From contig JAESIW010000200.1 of NCBI GenBank assembly GCA_016802295.1, forward strand, positions 630,107 to 694,106: a stretch of DNA of 64,000 nucleotides, given 5' to 3'. Positions within the stretch are counted from its first letter, which is position 1. Every line of letters begins with the position of its first letter. Positions 53,902 to 64,000 of the stretch are shown piece after piece. Below the pieces are notes generated by a model. It did no database searches. It was not told the origin of the DNA and saw nothing but the letters and a program-made list of their open reading frames with translations. The translations under genes and the position numbers were made by a program. This DNA is from Brachionus rotundiformis. Taxonomy: Eukaryota > Rotifera > Eurotatoria > Ploima > Brachionidae.

Positions 53902-55617
53902 TTAATTAAAAATATTATTAATAAGCGTTTTGAAAAAATCAAATATGATTTGTATCAAATATTTAATAAAATAAATTGAATCAGAATTTGATGATTTACA
54001 CTGGTCTGAATACGCTGTTGAATTGTACCAGCATCTTAAGTCATCCACATTGGCGCATACTCCATTTGGTGTATTAGAACAAGTACAATATAGCTCTGGA
54101 CAAACGGTTGGCATTTCATTCAATTCCCTTTCATAGCCAATACAGTGATAACAAGTAAAAAAATTATCAGGATCATATTTGATTTTAATGTTCAATAGCT
54201 TATTATAGTTGTCCATTCCACCCCAATATCTTTCTTTCCAGTCATTTTTTGGAAAATTATGCTGAGGCTCATTCCAATACACCCAATTGGAATACTTTTT
54301 TAAAATTTTTTCAGCCAAATAGTCCATCACTTCTACCTGATGCTTTTTTTCGTCAATTGGAGTGAATTCCTCCATCATCGAATAGCATGTTATTGCCATC
54401 AATCCGTTTCTCATTTCTTTTGATATGGATGTCTTTTCACTATTCAGATCCATAGCTGTGCTTGCACCACCTAAGACAGCATTGCCAGAACATCCAGTAT
54501 ATGGAGTAGTGTCAATAAACTTTAAAATTTCTCTCAAACCTTCTCGCATGTTCAGACTATTTAAAGCCGTGCTTGCAAGGTAAACAGTACCACCTCGATC
54601 AGAATTAACAACTTTAAAATAGTCATGATAATCAGCGAATAAATCATAATATGGATCGCATGTTATTTGAAATTCTGGATTTGGTTTACACCCAGTTCTT
54701 AACTTTTCAAGTAAATTTTGGCAACTATTTCTATCATTAAAGCAAAAGGCTGAAAAAGTTGTCAATTTAAATTGTCCATAATTGTTTGGAATTAAATAGG
54801 AATAAGCATAGTTTGGAGCATTTATAATCCATTCAGATATTAAATCAGCTGTGTCATTGTTAAGATCGTATGATCCAGTGAATATTGACATTTTACCAGG
54901 ATTTGGATGCAATCTTACAGTTAGACTTACACCAATTCCATAACTGATTCCACCAGATCCACATATAGCTCGAAAGAGGTCCGAATTTTGGTTTTCTGAA
55001 GCTGTTATGATTGATAAATTGGCCAAAATTAAATCAATGCTGACTAAATTATCCACACCAAGACCATATAGCTTTGTAAATGGTCCATGTCCTCCGCCAG
55101 TTGTCCAGCCATATATGCCAACTCCAGGGTCGGCACCACCCACAACCACCAAGCTTTTGTTACTTTTTTCTTCCACAAATTTATAAATTTGAGTAAAATT
55201 ATTGCCAGGACCTAAAGTAACAGTTTTCTTCTCCAAATCTATGCTCTTGTGGTTAATTGAACTCATGTCAATATGAACCGAATTGTCGAGTATATTTCTG
55301 TGATCCTGGTGATGTCCTGTACTCTGTACAGAAAGACGCATATTGAATTTTTTAGCAAATCTAAGCGCCTCAACAACATCACCATTGTTAGCTGGTTGGA
55401 TAATGACAGCTGGTTTGGGAATATGAGTTATTGTATTCCAAGTGTGAGGACTATAGCCATTGTCACCACGAACATAAACTTTACCAACTACTTTGCTTTC
55501 CAAATCAGCAAAATCTGACAATTTTGGCCAACTAGTGTCTCCGGGTAAAGTGTAATCGAAACAAAAGCTATTCAAGATGGTCGAAAAAATACTTAATATA
55601 ATAAGAAAAGAGTTCAT
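53902..55617 (-). CDS. BBE-like FAD-linked oxidase, intact and intronless
   Basis: A single uninterrupted ORF of 571 aa. Residues 1-19 are a signal peptide. A PCMH-type FAD-binding domain follows: KPAVIIQPANNGDVVEAL, then STGHHQDHRN (residues 99-108; one His sits where BBE-type enzymes attach FAD) and GADPGVGIYGWTTGGGHGPF (161-180). The second attachment Cys of berberine-bridge enzymes is absent (ADPGVG in its place), so attachment is probably through His only. The C-terminal BBE segment reads YWGGMDNYNKLLNIKIKYDP. After it comes a Cys-rich tail (CPELYCTCSNTPNGVC) and a hydrophobic end (IIFDFFKTLI) that could be a GPI signal or tail anchor. Family enzymes oxidise sugars, alcohols or alkaloids and release H2O2; the substrate is unknown. 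Lack of introns in an intron-rich region suggests retroposition or transfer. TATAAAAA lies about 41 nt upstream. Confidence 0.88.
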   Translation of the reverse strand: MNSFLIILSIFSTILNSFCFDYTLPGDTSWPKLSDFADLESKVVGKVYVRGDNGYSPHTWNTITHIPKPAVIIQPANNGDVVEALRFAKKFNMRLSVQSTGHHQDHRNILDNSVHIDMSSINHKSIDLEKKTVTLGPGNNFTQIYKFVEEKSNKSLVVVGGADPGVGIYGWTTGGGHGPFTKLYGLGVDNLVSIDLILANLSIITASENQNSDLFRAICGSGGISYGIGVSLTVRLHPNPGKMSIFTGSYDLNNDTADLISEWIINAPNYAYSYLIPNNYGQFKLTTFSAFCFNDRNSCQNLLEKLRTGCKPNPEFQITCDPYYDLFADYHDYFKVVNSDRGGTVYLASTALNSLNMREGLREILKFIDTTPYTGCSGNAVLGGASTAMDLNSEKTSISKEMRNGLMAITCYSMMEEFTPIDEKKHQVEVMDYLAEKILKKYSNWVYWNEPQHNFPKNDWKERYWGGMDNYNKLLNIKIKYDPDNFFTCYHCIGYERELNEMPTVCPELYCTCSNTPNGVCANVDDLRCWYNSTAYSDQCKSSNSDSIYFIKYLIQIIFDFFKTLINNIFN

Positions 55618-56220
55618 CTTTTACTCAAGAATTGAATTAGAACCTGTATAAATATAATTTTTATATTTTTAATATTGCAAAAAGCTTAGTAACTATCACT
55701 TCAAGGCGTTTCATGATATTTTCTTATATTTGTTTGATTATTACCTGAATTTTTTTTCTAATTCTTTCATTTTAATTTTAGAAAATAATAATTCTAAACA
55801 TTTTTCTTTAGCTTTAATAATAAAATTAAAATTAAATAAAATTTACTTAATAATCATTTGATTTACTATTTGCTTAAATTAAATATTCATTAGCTATTTT
55901 CTGAACCAAATTTTTAAATTTAAAATGGTTATGTTTGGTCTATTTTTACCATCACTATCAATAAGGTTAATTAAATGTAATTATCGCTGAAATATAATCT
56001 TTTCATCAGCAAAATTTCAAAATTAAAGCGGGTTAATGAATGATAAAACAAGTATACTTTTGGATAGTTTATTAAATAATTGTTGAGCTCTAACAGTTTA
56101 TATAGTTAGTGTGGTTGCAAAAATCCTCTATCAACTTTTCTCTCTTACGTTTTAGAATGATTTTAAGCGCTTGTTATAATTGTTTCTGGAATAATAAACG
56201 TTTACTGGCTTATTAACTCC
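55618..56220. other. AT-rich intergenic stretch upstream of the FAD gene
   Basis: Contains the TATA-like element of the FAD gene (55658-55665, minus strand). No other feature. Confidence 0.45.
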
Positions 56221-56440
56221 TACTGAATATCCTAGCTTGAGTTATAGCATCGTCAAGTGTCTTGACATTTTTACTTTCCAACTGAGTGACGTGACTGCTG
56301 CTGGAATTAGCCCAGATCCACAGAAAGTGAAAAGCTGATTTGGGAACTTTCTTGGAATGTGGTTATTACCGTAAAATTATGGAAGATTTTGCCAGAATTT
56401 CTGATGAATGGGTGTTCATCAAAAAAACCTTATTGGTACT
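56220..56440 (+). pseudogene. Small gypsy reverse-transcriptase remnant
   Basis: In broken frames the sequence reads DPQKVKS, then NFLGMW and, in another frame, GYYRKIMEDFARISDE. DP-KV followed by FLG-YYR-F-DFA-I is the usual end of the RT domain in gypsy elements. Nothing else of the element is recognisable. Confidence 0.5.
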
Positions 56441-57245
56441 TAAAGGAAATACCATCAACAACATTTATTAAGAAAACTAAGTCCTCTTGTTCAAGAGATT
56501 AATACACAAAGACCAACACAAGGTACCAAAAATATAAAAATTTAAGCTTTCTCAAATAAAATGGTACCAAGCCAATTGACTAAGGCAATTATTTTGAATA
56601 TTTGAACAACAACAAAAAATTTAATTTTTTTAAGCTTTTTTTCATCAACGTCAAAATTTTTGGATACTCAGAAGTTTTAATATGCTGTACATTATTTTAC
56701 GAGTGCACAGCTATTTATGGTTTATTTATCTGATTTCTTCTAAGTAGCGTATTTCAACTTTGCAGACCTTAAGTTCACTGTCATATTCTCAGATGTTTTC
56801 TTATTATACAATAACTTGTGATTTAAAATTTTAAAAATATTGTTGGCGGATATGTAAGCTTAAGCTGACTCTACTCCCTGGTCAAATTGGACCTTTCATA
56901 CTAGTTATAATTTTTAACTAGTCTTGTTGCTGGAATTAGATTTAAACTAAACTCGTAGTTACTAGACTGTATTCATAAATAATAATTGATTGGAACTTGA
57001 AGATAATTTAGAAAATAGAATGATATTCAAAGGATATATAAGAAGGAATATTCTGATTTGAATAAAATTAATTCTTTATATTTATAGCTCAAGATTTGAG
57101 TTTAATAAATTTTCTAAAACCAGTCTATTCTTTCCAATGTTAAAGTCTAAATCCAATCCCAAGCTAACCGCTAACAATATAATTCACGGCAACGAAAAGT
57201 TAATAAAGAATTATTAAAAAAATATACGTAATTTATAAAGAAGGT
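56441..57245. other. Intergenic stretch, possible further gypsy debris
   Basis: No gene supported; some of it may belong to the same decayed gypsy element. Confidence 0.35.
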
Positions 57246-57397
57246 GTTAATTGTCTTGCCCGAATTATCGAATTTATCCGGCCTTAATTAAAAGCTTTTA
57301 TAATGATTTACATAAAATAGGGAAAGGGAAAATGGAAAATTTTTCAGCAGTCGAATTTGCCGAATAATCGAAGGCCGGATAAACGAGGGTTGACTGT
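57246..57397. mobile_element. Pogo/Tigger-like MITE
   Basis: About 150 bp with inverted ends sharing a perfect 13-bp block tttatccggcctt (57273-57285) and aaggccggataaa (57371-57383). The right end reads gataaacgagggttgactgt next to TA. Ends of the type CAGT-AACCCTCG-TTATCCGG are typical of pogo/Tigger non-autonomous elements. The outer left end is diverged (ttgtcttgcccgaatt). Confidence 0.6.
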
Positions 57398-57423
57398 ATT
57401 TTAAAATATTATTTCAATTGACG

Positions 57424-57490
57424 CCTCGTAGGCGATGTTATTAAATAAAAAGAGAGAAAGAGCAAAAGAAAAAAAAGATAATAAAAATGA
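57424..57490. repeat. Possible diverged LTR-end fragment
   Basis: The sequence cgatgttattaaataaaaag followed by agagaaagagc resembles the end of the gypsy LTR at 16066/21875 (gcgctactaaataaaaagagagagag). It may be a solo-LTR scrap of a related family. Confidence 0.3.
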
Positions 57491-57919
57491 TAAAAATATA
57501 CTAGTTAAATAATTAATAAAAATTTTTTTTTAAAATTTTTTCTTCATATATTTTCCTCTTTTAACTATTAATTTAAAAAAAATTGAAATTAAGTAACCAC
57601 TATGATTTTAAAAAAAGAAAAAAAAAGTCAAGTCAAAACTTCGACTTAAAACTGTGACTTAAAAACAAGTCTGTTTTGATCATTACATTTTATCATTTCA
57701 AGACTTGTTCTGACTGAGTCACTTAAACCATTCTTTGCCATTTTCTTTATACAAAAAAATTATATATTGAGTTCTAATAAACTGGTAAAAATAAATTAAA
57801 TAACCATTAAACTTATATTTAAATTTTATTCTTTCATTTACAAACAGATATTTGATAAATAAAATAAATATAAAAAAAAACACAAAATTGTCTAATTAAA
57901 AAATAGAAAAATATTAATC

Positions 57920-58200
57920 TCATTCCAAGGTATTAAAAGACGAGCACAGATCAGTTTGGTTAAAACTTCTGCGTCTAACTCTATTTGTAATCATTTTGGC
58001 TGACTTGCGCCTATAATACAACCAGACTATCCAAACAATAGCCAATACTAGAGCCAATGTGTACAAACATATTAAAAATGAAGTTATGGTAAAAACAGAC
58101 AATTTGGCTTGTGGAGTTGCTACAGTTTGATCCTTGCCCAATGTACTATTCATTAATGTGTTCATTTTTGCCTCATTCAAACTATTCACTAATAACTTAA
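57920..58200 (-). CDS. Alternative last exon (8B) of the Notch-ligand gene
   Basis: This open exon begins right after an AATAG acceptor at 58200 in phase 1, exactly the phase left by the donor of exon 59000-59071. It encodes 92 residues: a short Asn/Thr-containing extracellular stem, one transmembrane helix (FLICLYTLALVLAIVWIVWL), then a basic cytoplasmic tail (YYRRKSAK, RVRRRSFNQ) ending FNTLE. AATAAA lies at 57825-57830. Exon 8A (58294-58745) has the same phase and also encodes a membrane helix and tail but has no AATAAA of its own before 8B. The simplest reading is two mutually exclusive 3' ends of one gene. A separate downstream gene is less likely because the ORF lacks a promoter and a start with signal peptide. 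Confidence 0.6.
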
Positions 58201-58293
58201 CTATTAAAGATAAAAACAATAAATTTTTTATATTTATATATGATTTAAAAGTAGGGGCGTTGGTTAGTGTTTGTTAAATGTTAGTCTAATTGT

Positions 58294-61200
58294 TTAAATA
58301 CGATGATGATAGGAGTGGACAAACGAGGTTGAATGTGAGCCGGACAGGTCATCTTGAGTCAACAAATTGCTTTTGTGGAAGTACTCGTCACGATTGTTGA
58401 AGGCCAAATTTTGAGCTGGCGAGTATCCATTTATGATCTCTTTTGCACTCTGTTTGGTTAGGCTAGAGTTGGTACTGTAGCTAGAAAAATTGTTTGAATT
58501 GGTCGAACTTCCGCCTGGGTTGAGGTTATTCTGACTGCTGGATGAGCTGGAACGTCGGTCCCGCTTGATCGACGTTCCGTACCATATGAACCAAATAACA
58601 ACAAACACCAAGAACAAGCCAAAGATGTAGCCAAAAACAATGACTATAAGCCACACGCCATTGTCCGTGGCTGGCGTGTAGTCATGACCAGCTTGGCCGG
58701 TCAGGGCATCTATATCAGATGAAGCAAGTGAAGAAGCATCGCGAACTTAAAACAAAATTAATAAGCATAGTTTTAAAGACGCATCTAAGCTCTAAAAGTC
58801 ATCACATCACTAGACCCCCACCATAGATAACCCAAAGATAAAATTATTTTAGATATTTATCTACATTTATTTTAAAAATATATAAAAATAAAATTAATAA
58901 TTATTTAATTAGTGTTAATGTTTTTTTTTTAAACAAACTGAATGCTTTTTGTTATTGATACAACTATTAACGCTACCATTATAATAGAAGATAACCTACC
59001 AATTGATTGTGACGAACCATTTCGCAAGCTTATTTCACAGTTATCACCAGCAAAACCATTTTGACATTCGCCTTAAATTTAATTTTTTAATTATTAGACA
59101 TTTTTTTTTATTTAATTTTTAATTATTGATAAAATAGTTAATTTCATTTTTGGTAAAACTTTTTTTTTTCAATAAATTCTGTAAAACTCTACAAACTTAA
59201 TGAAAATGTGTCCCTTGATTTTTAAGTAAAAATAATTATTCACTTATTTTTTTAAAACTAAAATTAATAAAAAACGGTTGCCAAAAATGTATTTGGTTAT
59301 TTTTACTATAATTGAATTAAAAAATTGATTTAACTTTAAACTCCCTTTTTATGTATCTTTATTTAAACCTACTACAATTACCCTAGATTTAAGATAAAGT
59401 TATACATTAAGATATATCCACTCATATTTTTTTGGTACTTGAAAATTTCGAGAATTTTGCAGGACATGCCCTTGTTGTAAGCACAAAGCTTTAGGGATAT
59501 TAATAAATTAGCCAGTATCTTAAAAAAGTATTATTAAAACGAACAAAATTTATTTTACAATATATAAATCTAAAGTAATTAATAATATAAGTTGATGAAA
59601 ATCAATTTTTAAAAAGTTGATTAAGATCTTGAAATGAATTAATCCTAAATGTTAGTGTTATACAATGTTATACATTCAGCGCGTAAATATTTGTCATAAT
59701 GAAAGTTTTGATCCAAATTTATGCTCAAAAATTATTTTATAAAAATTTTTAATATAAAAATTCAATGTTAAAAACAAATTTTTTATATCTGCAAATTTCT
59801 GCACGCAGAATTATAAAAATCTATCTCTGCATTAAATTTTACAATTAAAAAATAAAAAATTTTTGTATCAGATACCAATGATACATTTTATGGCTAAAAA
59901 TTTCCAAATTCCAAATTATACATTTAAAATTTTAATTTTTAATTTGCAAATAAAGATAATTAACTGAATATGACAAACAAAATGAACATTTAACTAAATT
60001 GTAAAATAGATATTTATGTAATATATTTCAATTTGTCAGTGGGACTTAAACTTTAATTAAAAAATGAGTGAATTTATAAACTATTAAACTAAATATCTCA
60101 TAATCAACAAATTAAACTAATTTAAACCACTTACAAAATTCTTGATTTTGGTCAATAAGGCAGGTTGAATTGTTGTAGCATGATATCTTTTGATTTTTAG
60201 ATGAACAAACATTTTTTTTTTCGCATAAATCGCCTGAGTATCCTTTGGGACAAACGCACTCTGGCATCCTGGTGACATCGTCTATTCTACAGTGTCCATT
60301 GTTGACACAATGCTTATTTTCACACAAAAGCTTGATAGAACGTTCACATTTTTCACCAAAATAGAAAGAGTCACACACACACTTGGGCTCATTATTTTCA
60401 ATGATACAACTTGAATTATTGCTACAGAAATTTTTACATCTATCTACTTTGGTTTGGCACTTGTCACCAGTGAAGTAGCTCGAACACTCGCACTTGTACT
60501 CACCTGGTGCTTTTCTGACACATTTTCCATCATTTTGGCAAGGTTGAGGATCACATGGATCCAATTCAATCTGGCATGCTTTACCAGTAAAGCCCTTGTT
60601 GCATAAACATGTGTAGTTTTCACCTATTCCCTCGATGCATTCGGCACCATTTTTGCACACACCGTAGCCACACACATCAATATCAATTTCGCACTGGTCA
60701 CCACTGAAACCTATTGGACAGTCACAGTAAAAAGTTCCCTTGGGCCTGCTTTGACACAAGCCCTCATTTTTGCATGGCAAATTAACACAGGCATCCATTT
60801 CATGCTCACAATTGAGACCAGTAAATCCTGGTGCACAAGTGCAAGTGTAAGTGTTGAAGTTTTCGACCTTGTTGCACAATCCATCATTCTGGCATGGATT
60901 GTCCGCATCACACACATGCACTGTCTTGTCACACACCAAACCTGTAAAGCCATCCTGACATTCGCACAAAAATCCATCCAAAAATTTATCATTCTGAACA
61001 CATTTTCCCCCATTCTGGCAAGGATTCTTAATCTCACACAAATGAATTTTTGTTTCACAGATCAGACCGGTATAATCCGGACCACACTCACAAAAATATC
61101 CAAATCTATCATTCTGAATGCATGTTCCTTGATTAAGACAAGGCTTTTGCTCGGTGCATATGTCAACACGTTCATCACAATATTTACCACGAAAGTTATG

Positions 61201-64000
61201 AGCACATAGACATTCTATTTCCCCACTTTTAATGGTACATGTAGAATTGTTCTGGCAAAGATCACAAGAAATAGAACTTGAAGTTGTACCAAGAGCAATG
61301 GTAGACGTTTGATTGGTTGTTGGGACTTGTGTAGAAAAAACTGTGCTAGTAATGCCACTTGTAGGGGCTTTTTGGGTCATGGTGGTAGAAACAAAAGCAT
61401 TGGTGGAGGCGGTTTCTGTCGAGCTGTGACCAATTGTAGATGTGGATGAGCTTGTGGTGCTATCAGATGTAATGGTGTTGTCTGATATTGGTATGGTAAT
61501 AGTTGGAGCTGTTTTTAGCAAAGTAGCGACTGTTTCACAATTAGAATTCTTCATGTAGTAACCCTCGTAGCATATGCATTCATACGAGCCAAATTTGTTG
61601 TTACAAAAACTATTCAAAGGACAAATTCCAGGTCTGAGACACTCATTTTCATCTTTTTTAAAATATTTAATTTTATTTGTTTTCTAATTGGAAAAAAATA
61701 TACCAATTTGGCACATTTCTCCATAAAAACCATCTGCGCATTTGCAGCTTGCTAGACTTGAGTTAAACTGAATGCATGTTGCTCCGTTCAAGCAAATTTT
61801 TGTCTCACATGTGCTTCTCTTAAGCTCACAATTTTTGCCAAAATGGTTCTCAGTACACAAACATTCGTAGCCTGATTTAAAGTCAAAAAATTTGTTCTGG
61901 CACAAGCCTTCATTTTGGCAAGGATTCGATTTGCATGGATTCGGTTCTATTATTTCTTTAAAGAAAAATAAATTAAAAGTAGAAATTTCAAATAAATAAA
62001 TTTAGACAAAAATTAAAAAATCTATTCTTTTTATCTTTTATCAAAATTAAAAAAAAAATTAAATTATTTTAAATTATTTTGGAAACTTAAATAAAATTAA
62101 TCTGAACCAATTTATAAACTAACCTGTTTCGCAATAATAGCCAGTAAAACCTGATATACAATCACATCCAGCACCATAGATATCATCAACTTTACACTTT
62201 CCGCCATTCATGCACTTAGAAACTTCGCAAGGCTTTATTTCAATATGGCAATTGACGCCAGTCCAATTTGGCTTACACAAACACTTGTAATACAAATCTC
62301 CAACTATTTCACAAATGCCATTCTCGCATGGTTTGAAGTCGCATGGATGTCGGATCAAGTCACAAAAAGGGCCCATGTAGCCAACCTCGCAATCACAGTG
62401 GAACTCTCCGCTCTGGTTATTTAGTAAACATTGACCATGCTTACAAGGATTAAAATCAACACATGGTTGTTTCTTGCTCAATTTTGTATCGTCATTGGTC
62501 AATGATTGGTCTAGTTTAGTCGATGTCTGCGATTCAGATTTGAGCAGTTCATTGTTCATGAAATTTGGCACTGGCGAAAATGGTCCAGGCCGAGCGTTGC
62601 TCAAATAGTTAAGAGTTGAGTAGAAGCCAGCTCGATTTACCGCTTTGGGTGAGACAAATGAACATCTGCACTCATAGGTCATGTTACTTGGAAGCTCGAC
62701 GCATTCACATTCTGGCGAGCATGGATTGGAAGTGCACCGACGCAAGTCTTTTATTAATTTAATAAAACTTTGGCAAAATTTTAATGCAGTTATTTACCTG
62801 CTTCACAATAAGTTCCGTGAAATCCGGGCACACATTCGCAGATAAATTTGGAACCAACTGAACTACACTGACCATTGTTGAAACATGGCATGCTAAAACA
62901 TGGATCTTGGACCCTATGCTCACAGTTCAAGCCTTCAAAGCCGCTTTTGCACTCACAATAATAGTTGACGCTATCTGTTGGAAAACAAGTGCCATTGTTT
63001 AGACATGGATTTGTCATGCATTTATTAACTAAATTAAAAATATTAAAAATTTAAATAAACAAAAATTTTATAAGAATATATTATATGTAAATTTTATTTT
63101 TTAAATTGAAAAAAAATATAAACTAATGAGTTTAAAATAAATTAAAAATTATTCAATTCTGAAATTAGTAATTATTCCAACCAAAATATCAAAAATCGCC
63201 AACCAAAAATTTGCAATTTTCAATAGATTAATTAATTGTTTTCAAAATTAATTATAAATTAATGAAAAAATTATATCTGGTACAAATGTCCAGGCTAAAT
63301 TTTTATCTACTTACAAATATCACAATTCTGGCCAATATAGCCATCCAAGCATATTTTTTGGCCAGTTTCACGGTCACAAATATAATGAAGAGAACCATTT
63401 GATGAACAATAAACTTCACAATCTGACCCGTAGAAGTCTTTGGCACAGTAAAGTTTGGACTCAACAGTCAAACTAGAATTATGGTCAAATAAACTGGTAA
63501 AACTTTTGCGCACAGTGTAAGTTATATTGGCGTTTGGAGCCGAGAGAGGCACGTCCGCGAGAGCATTGGTGTAGAAATCTACATGCTGATACTTGTCATC
63601 AGTGTGGTAATCTCTCACTTCGACCATCATACCTATACCCATCTTGGTGAAAAAAAAATCAAGCAACAATTAATTATTTATTTTAAATAAAAAATTTATT
63701 ATACCGATGGAATTTTCTTAATCCTGAATTTATAGGTAAAGTTTTGGCCAGAAAAGTCAATGTGGTTAGAGCCCAGAACTGGGGTTATGTGGTCGCCAAG
63801 CGAACAATTTTGAGGATTGCGAAATGGCAGGTCAACCAAACAAAAAAGAAATCCTATGCGGCAGTTCTCAGTTGGACTAGTGTCCGGTCCGCATAGTTGG
63901 TTTGAGTAGGTCCGATTTAGATGGTTGTCAAACTCGAGGAGACGCATCTCGAACACCATCTCTGATCTGACGTACACAAACAAACATACTAATATCAAAA
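58294..64000 (-). CDS. Jagged/Serrate-like DSL Notch ligand (5' end outside window)
   Basis: Exons on the minus strand are 63705-64000 (partial), 63315-63642, 62798-63028, 62124-62747, 61704-61955, 60135-61652, 59000-59071 and 58294-58745. All junctions are GT-AG; after a first phase-0 intron every intron is phase 1, as usual in EGF genes. About 1,256 residues are visible. An MNNL-type N-terminal region comes first. The DSL domain follows (YCAKDFYGSDCEVYCSS to GYIGQNCDI), then about 18 EGF repeats. A Ser/Thr-rich mucin-like stretch lies between EGF 8 and 9. A transmembrane helix (WLIVIVFGYIFGLFLVFVV) and an intracellular tail of about 105 aa rich in Ser and Asn end the protein. Such ligands bind Notch on neighbouring cells. 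The EGF number (about 18) is closer to Jagged/Serrate (about 14-16) than to Delta (6-9). No VWC-like Cys-rich domain was seen. The start codon lies beyond 64000. Confidence 0.9.
59072..60134 (-). other. Large intron of the Notch-ligand gene
   Basis: At 1,063 nt this intron is some twenty times longer than most in the window. It splits the last EGF repeat in phase 1. No coding or repeat content recognised. Confidence 0.6.

Larger units (their letters stand above)
49700..55540 (-). repeat. Right arm of the large inverted repeat
   Basis: Mirror image of 37968-45000. The inner border is gradual (clear blocks begin near 49780, strong match from about 50040). The outer border coincides with codon about 33 of the intact FAD gene at 55540. 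It carries the intact FAD gene, a gapped repeat-protein gene, the 54-aa and 59-aa ORFs and the conserved block. Confidence 0.88.

Noticed and set aside
60711..61209. Cys-rich and other frames on both strands over the EGF exon
   Set aside because: Shadows of the EGF repeats; the in-phase minus frame is continuous over 1.5 kb and has clean EGF spacing.

Overview
The window is A+T-rich animal DNA. Genes are split by very short GT-AG introns (mostly 47-67 nt) and carry TATA boxes near -30 and AATAAA poly(A) signals. A peritrophin-type chitin-binding protein and a Notch ligand with a DSL domain point to an invertebrate, most likely a protostome. The compact introns and composition fit a monogonont (Brachionus-like) rotifer, but that is a guess and not something the sequence proves. 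No rRNA, tRNA or CRISPR array was seen.

Layout. 2.2-2.9 kb: a small secreted chitin-binding protein (+). 3.7-11.7 kb: two tandem SLC22-type organic-ion transporters (-), reconstructed exon by exon (527 and 557 aa), sharing four introns and differing in five. 13.7-15.1 kb: a Tc1/mariner-like element with 144-bp terminal inverted repeats (TIRs) and a decayed transposase. 15.7-23.2 kb: a gypsy-type LTR retrotransposon (-) whose gag-pol carries three in-frame stops; it sits between a decayed integrase fragment and an unrecognised multi-exon gene. 23.5-33.4 kb: a transposon graveyard with a G-rich minisatellite, LINE pieces, two Mutator-like elements (MULEs) with intact 9-bp target duplications, a third MULE remnant, a hAT BED finger and gypsy scraps. 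34.0-35.5 kb: a DOMON-cytochrome b561 membrane reductase (-). 36.9-38.0 kb: a LINE fragment.

38.0-55.5 kb is a large imperfect palindrome. Arms of about 6-7 kb flank a spacer of about 4.7 kb. Each arm carries, from the outside in, a BBE-like FAD-linked oxidase (intact on the right, broken and rearranged on the left), a Cys-Gly-Ser/Leu-Pro repeat gene, a 54-aa mini-gene with its own TATA box and poly(A) signal, and a long near-identical stretch with a 59-aa ORF. Identity is mosaic: the stretch from about 42.2 to 44.6 kb is almost unchanged between arms, while DNA on both sides has diverged clearly. The spacer holds one small basic coiled-coil-like gene and more LINE debris.

57.9-64.0 kb: the C-terminal part of a Jagged/Serrate-like Notch ligand gene (-), with N-terminal domain, DSL, about 18 EGF repeats and a Ser/Thr-rich stretch. 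It has two alternative last exons in the same phase, each encoding a different transmembrane segment and cytoplasmic tail. Its 5' end lies beyond the window.

The transporters, reductase and Notch ligand look like ordinary host genes. The palindrome, with its duplicated oxidase, repeat-protein and mini-gene cassette, is the part most likely to be new biology.
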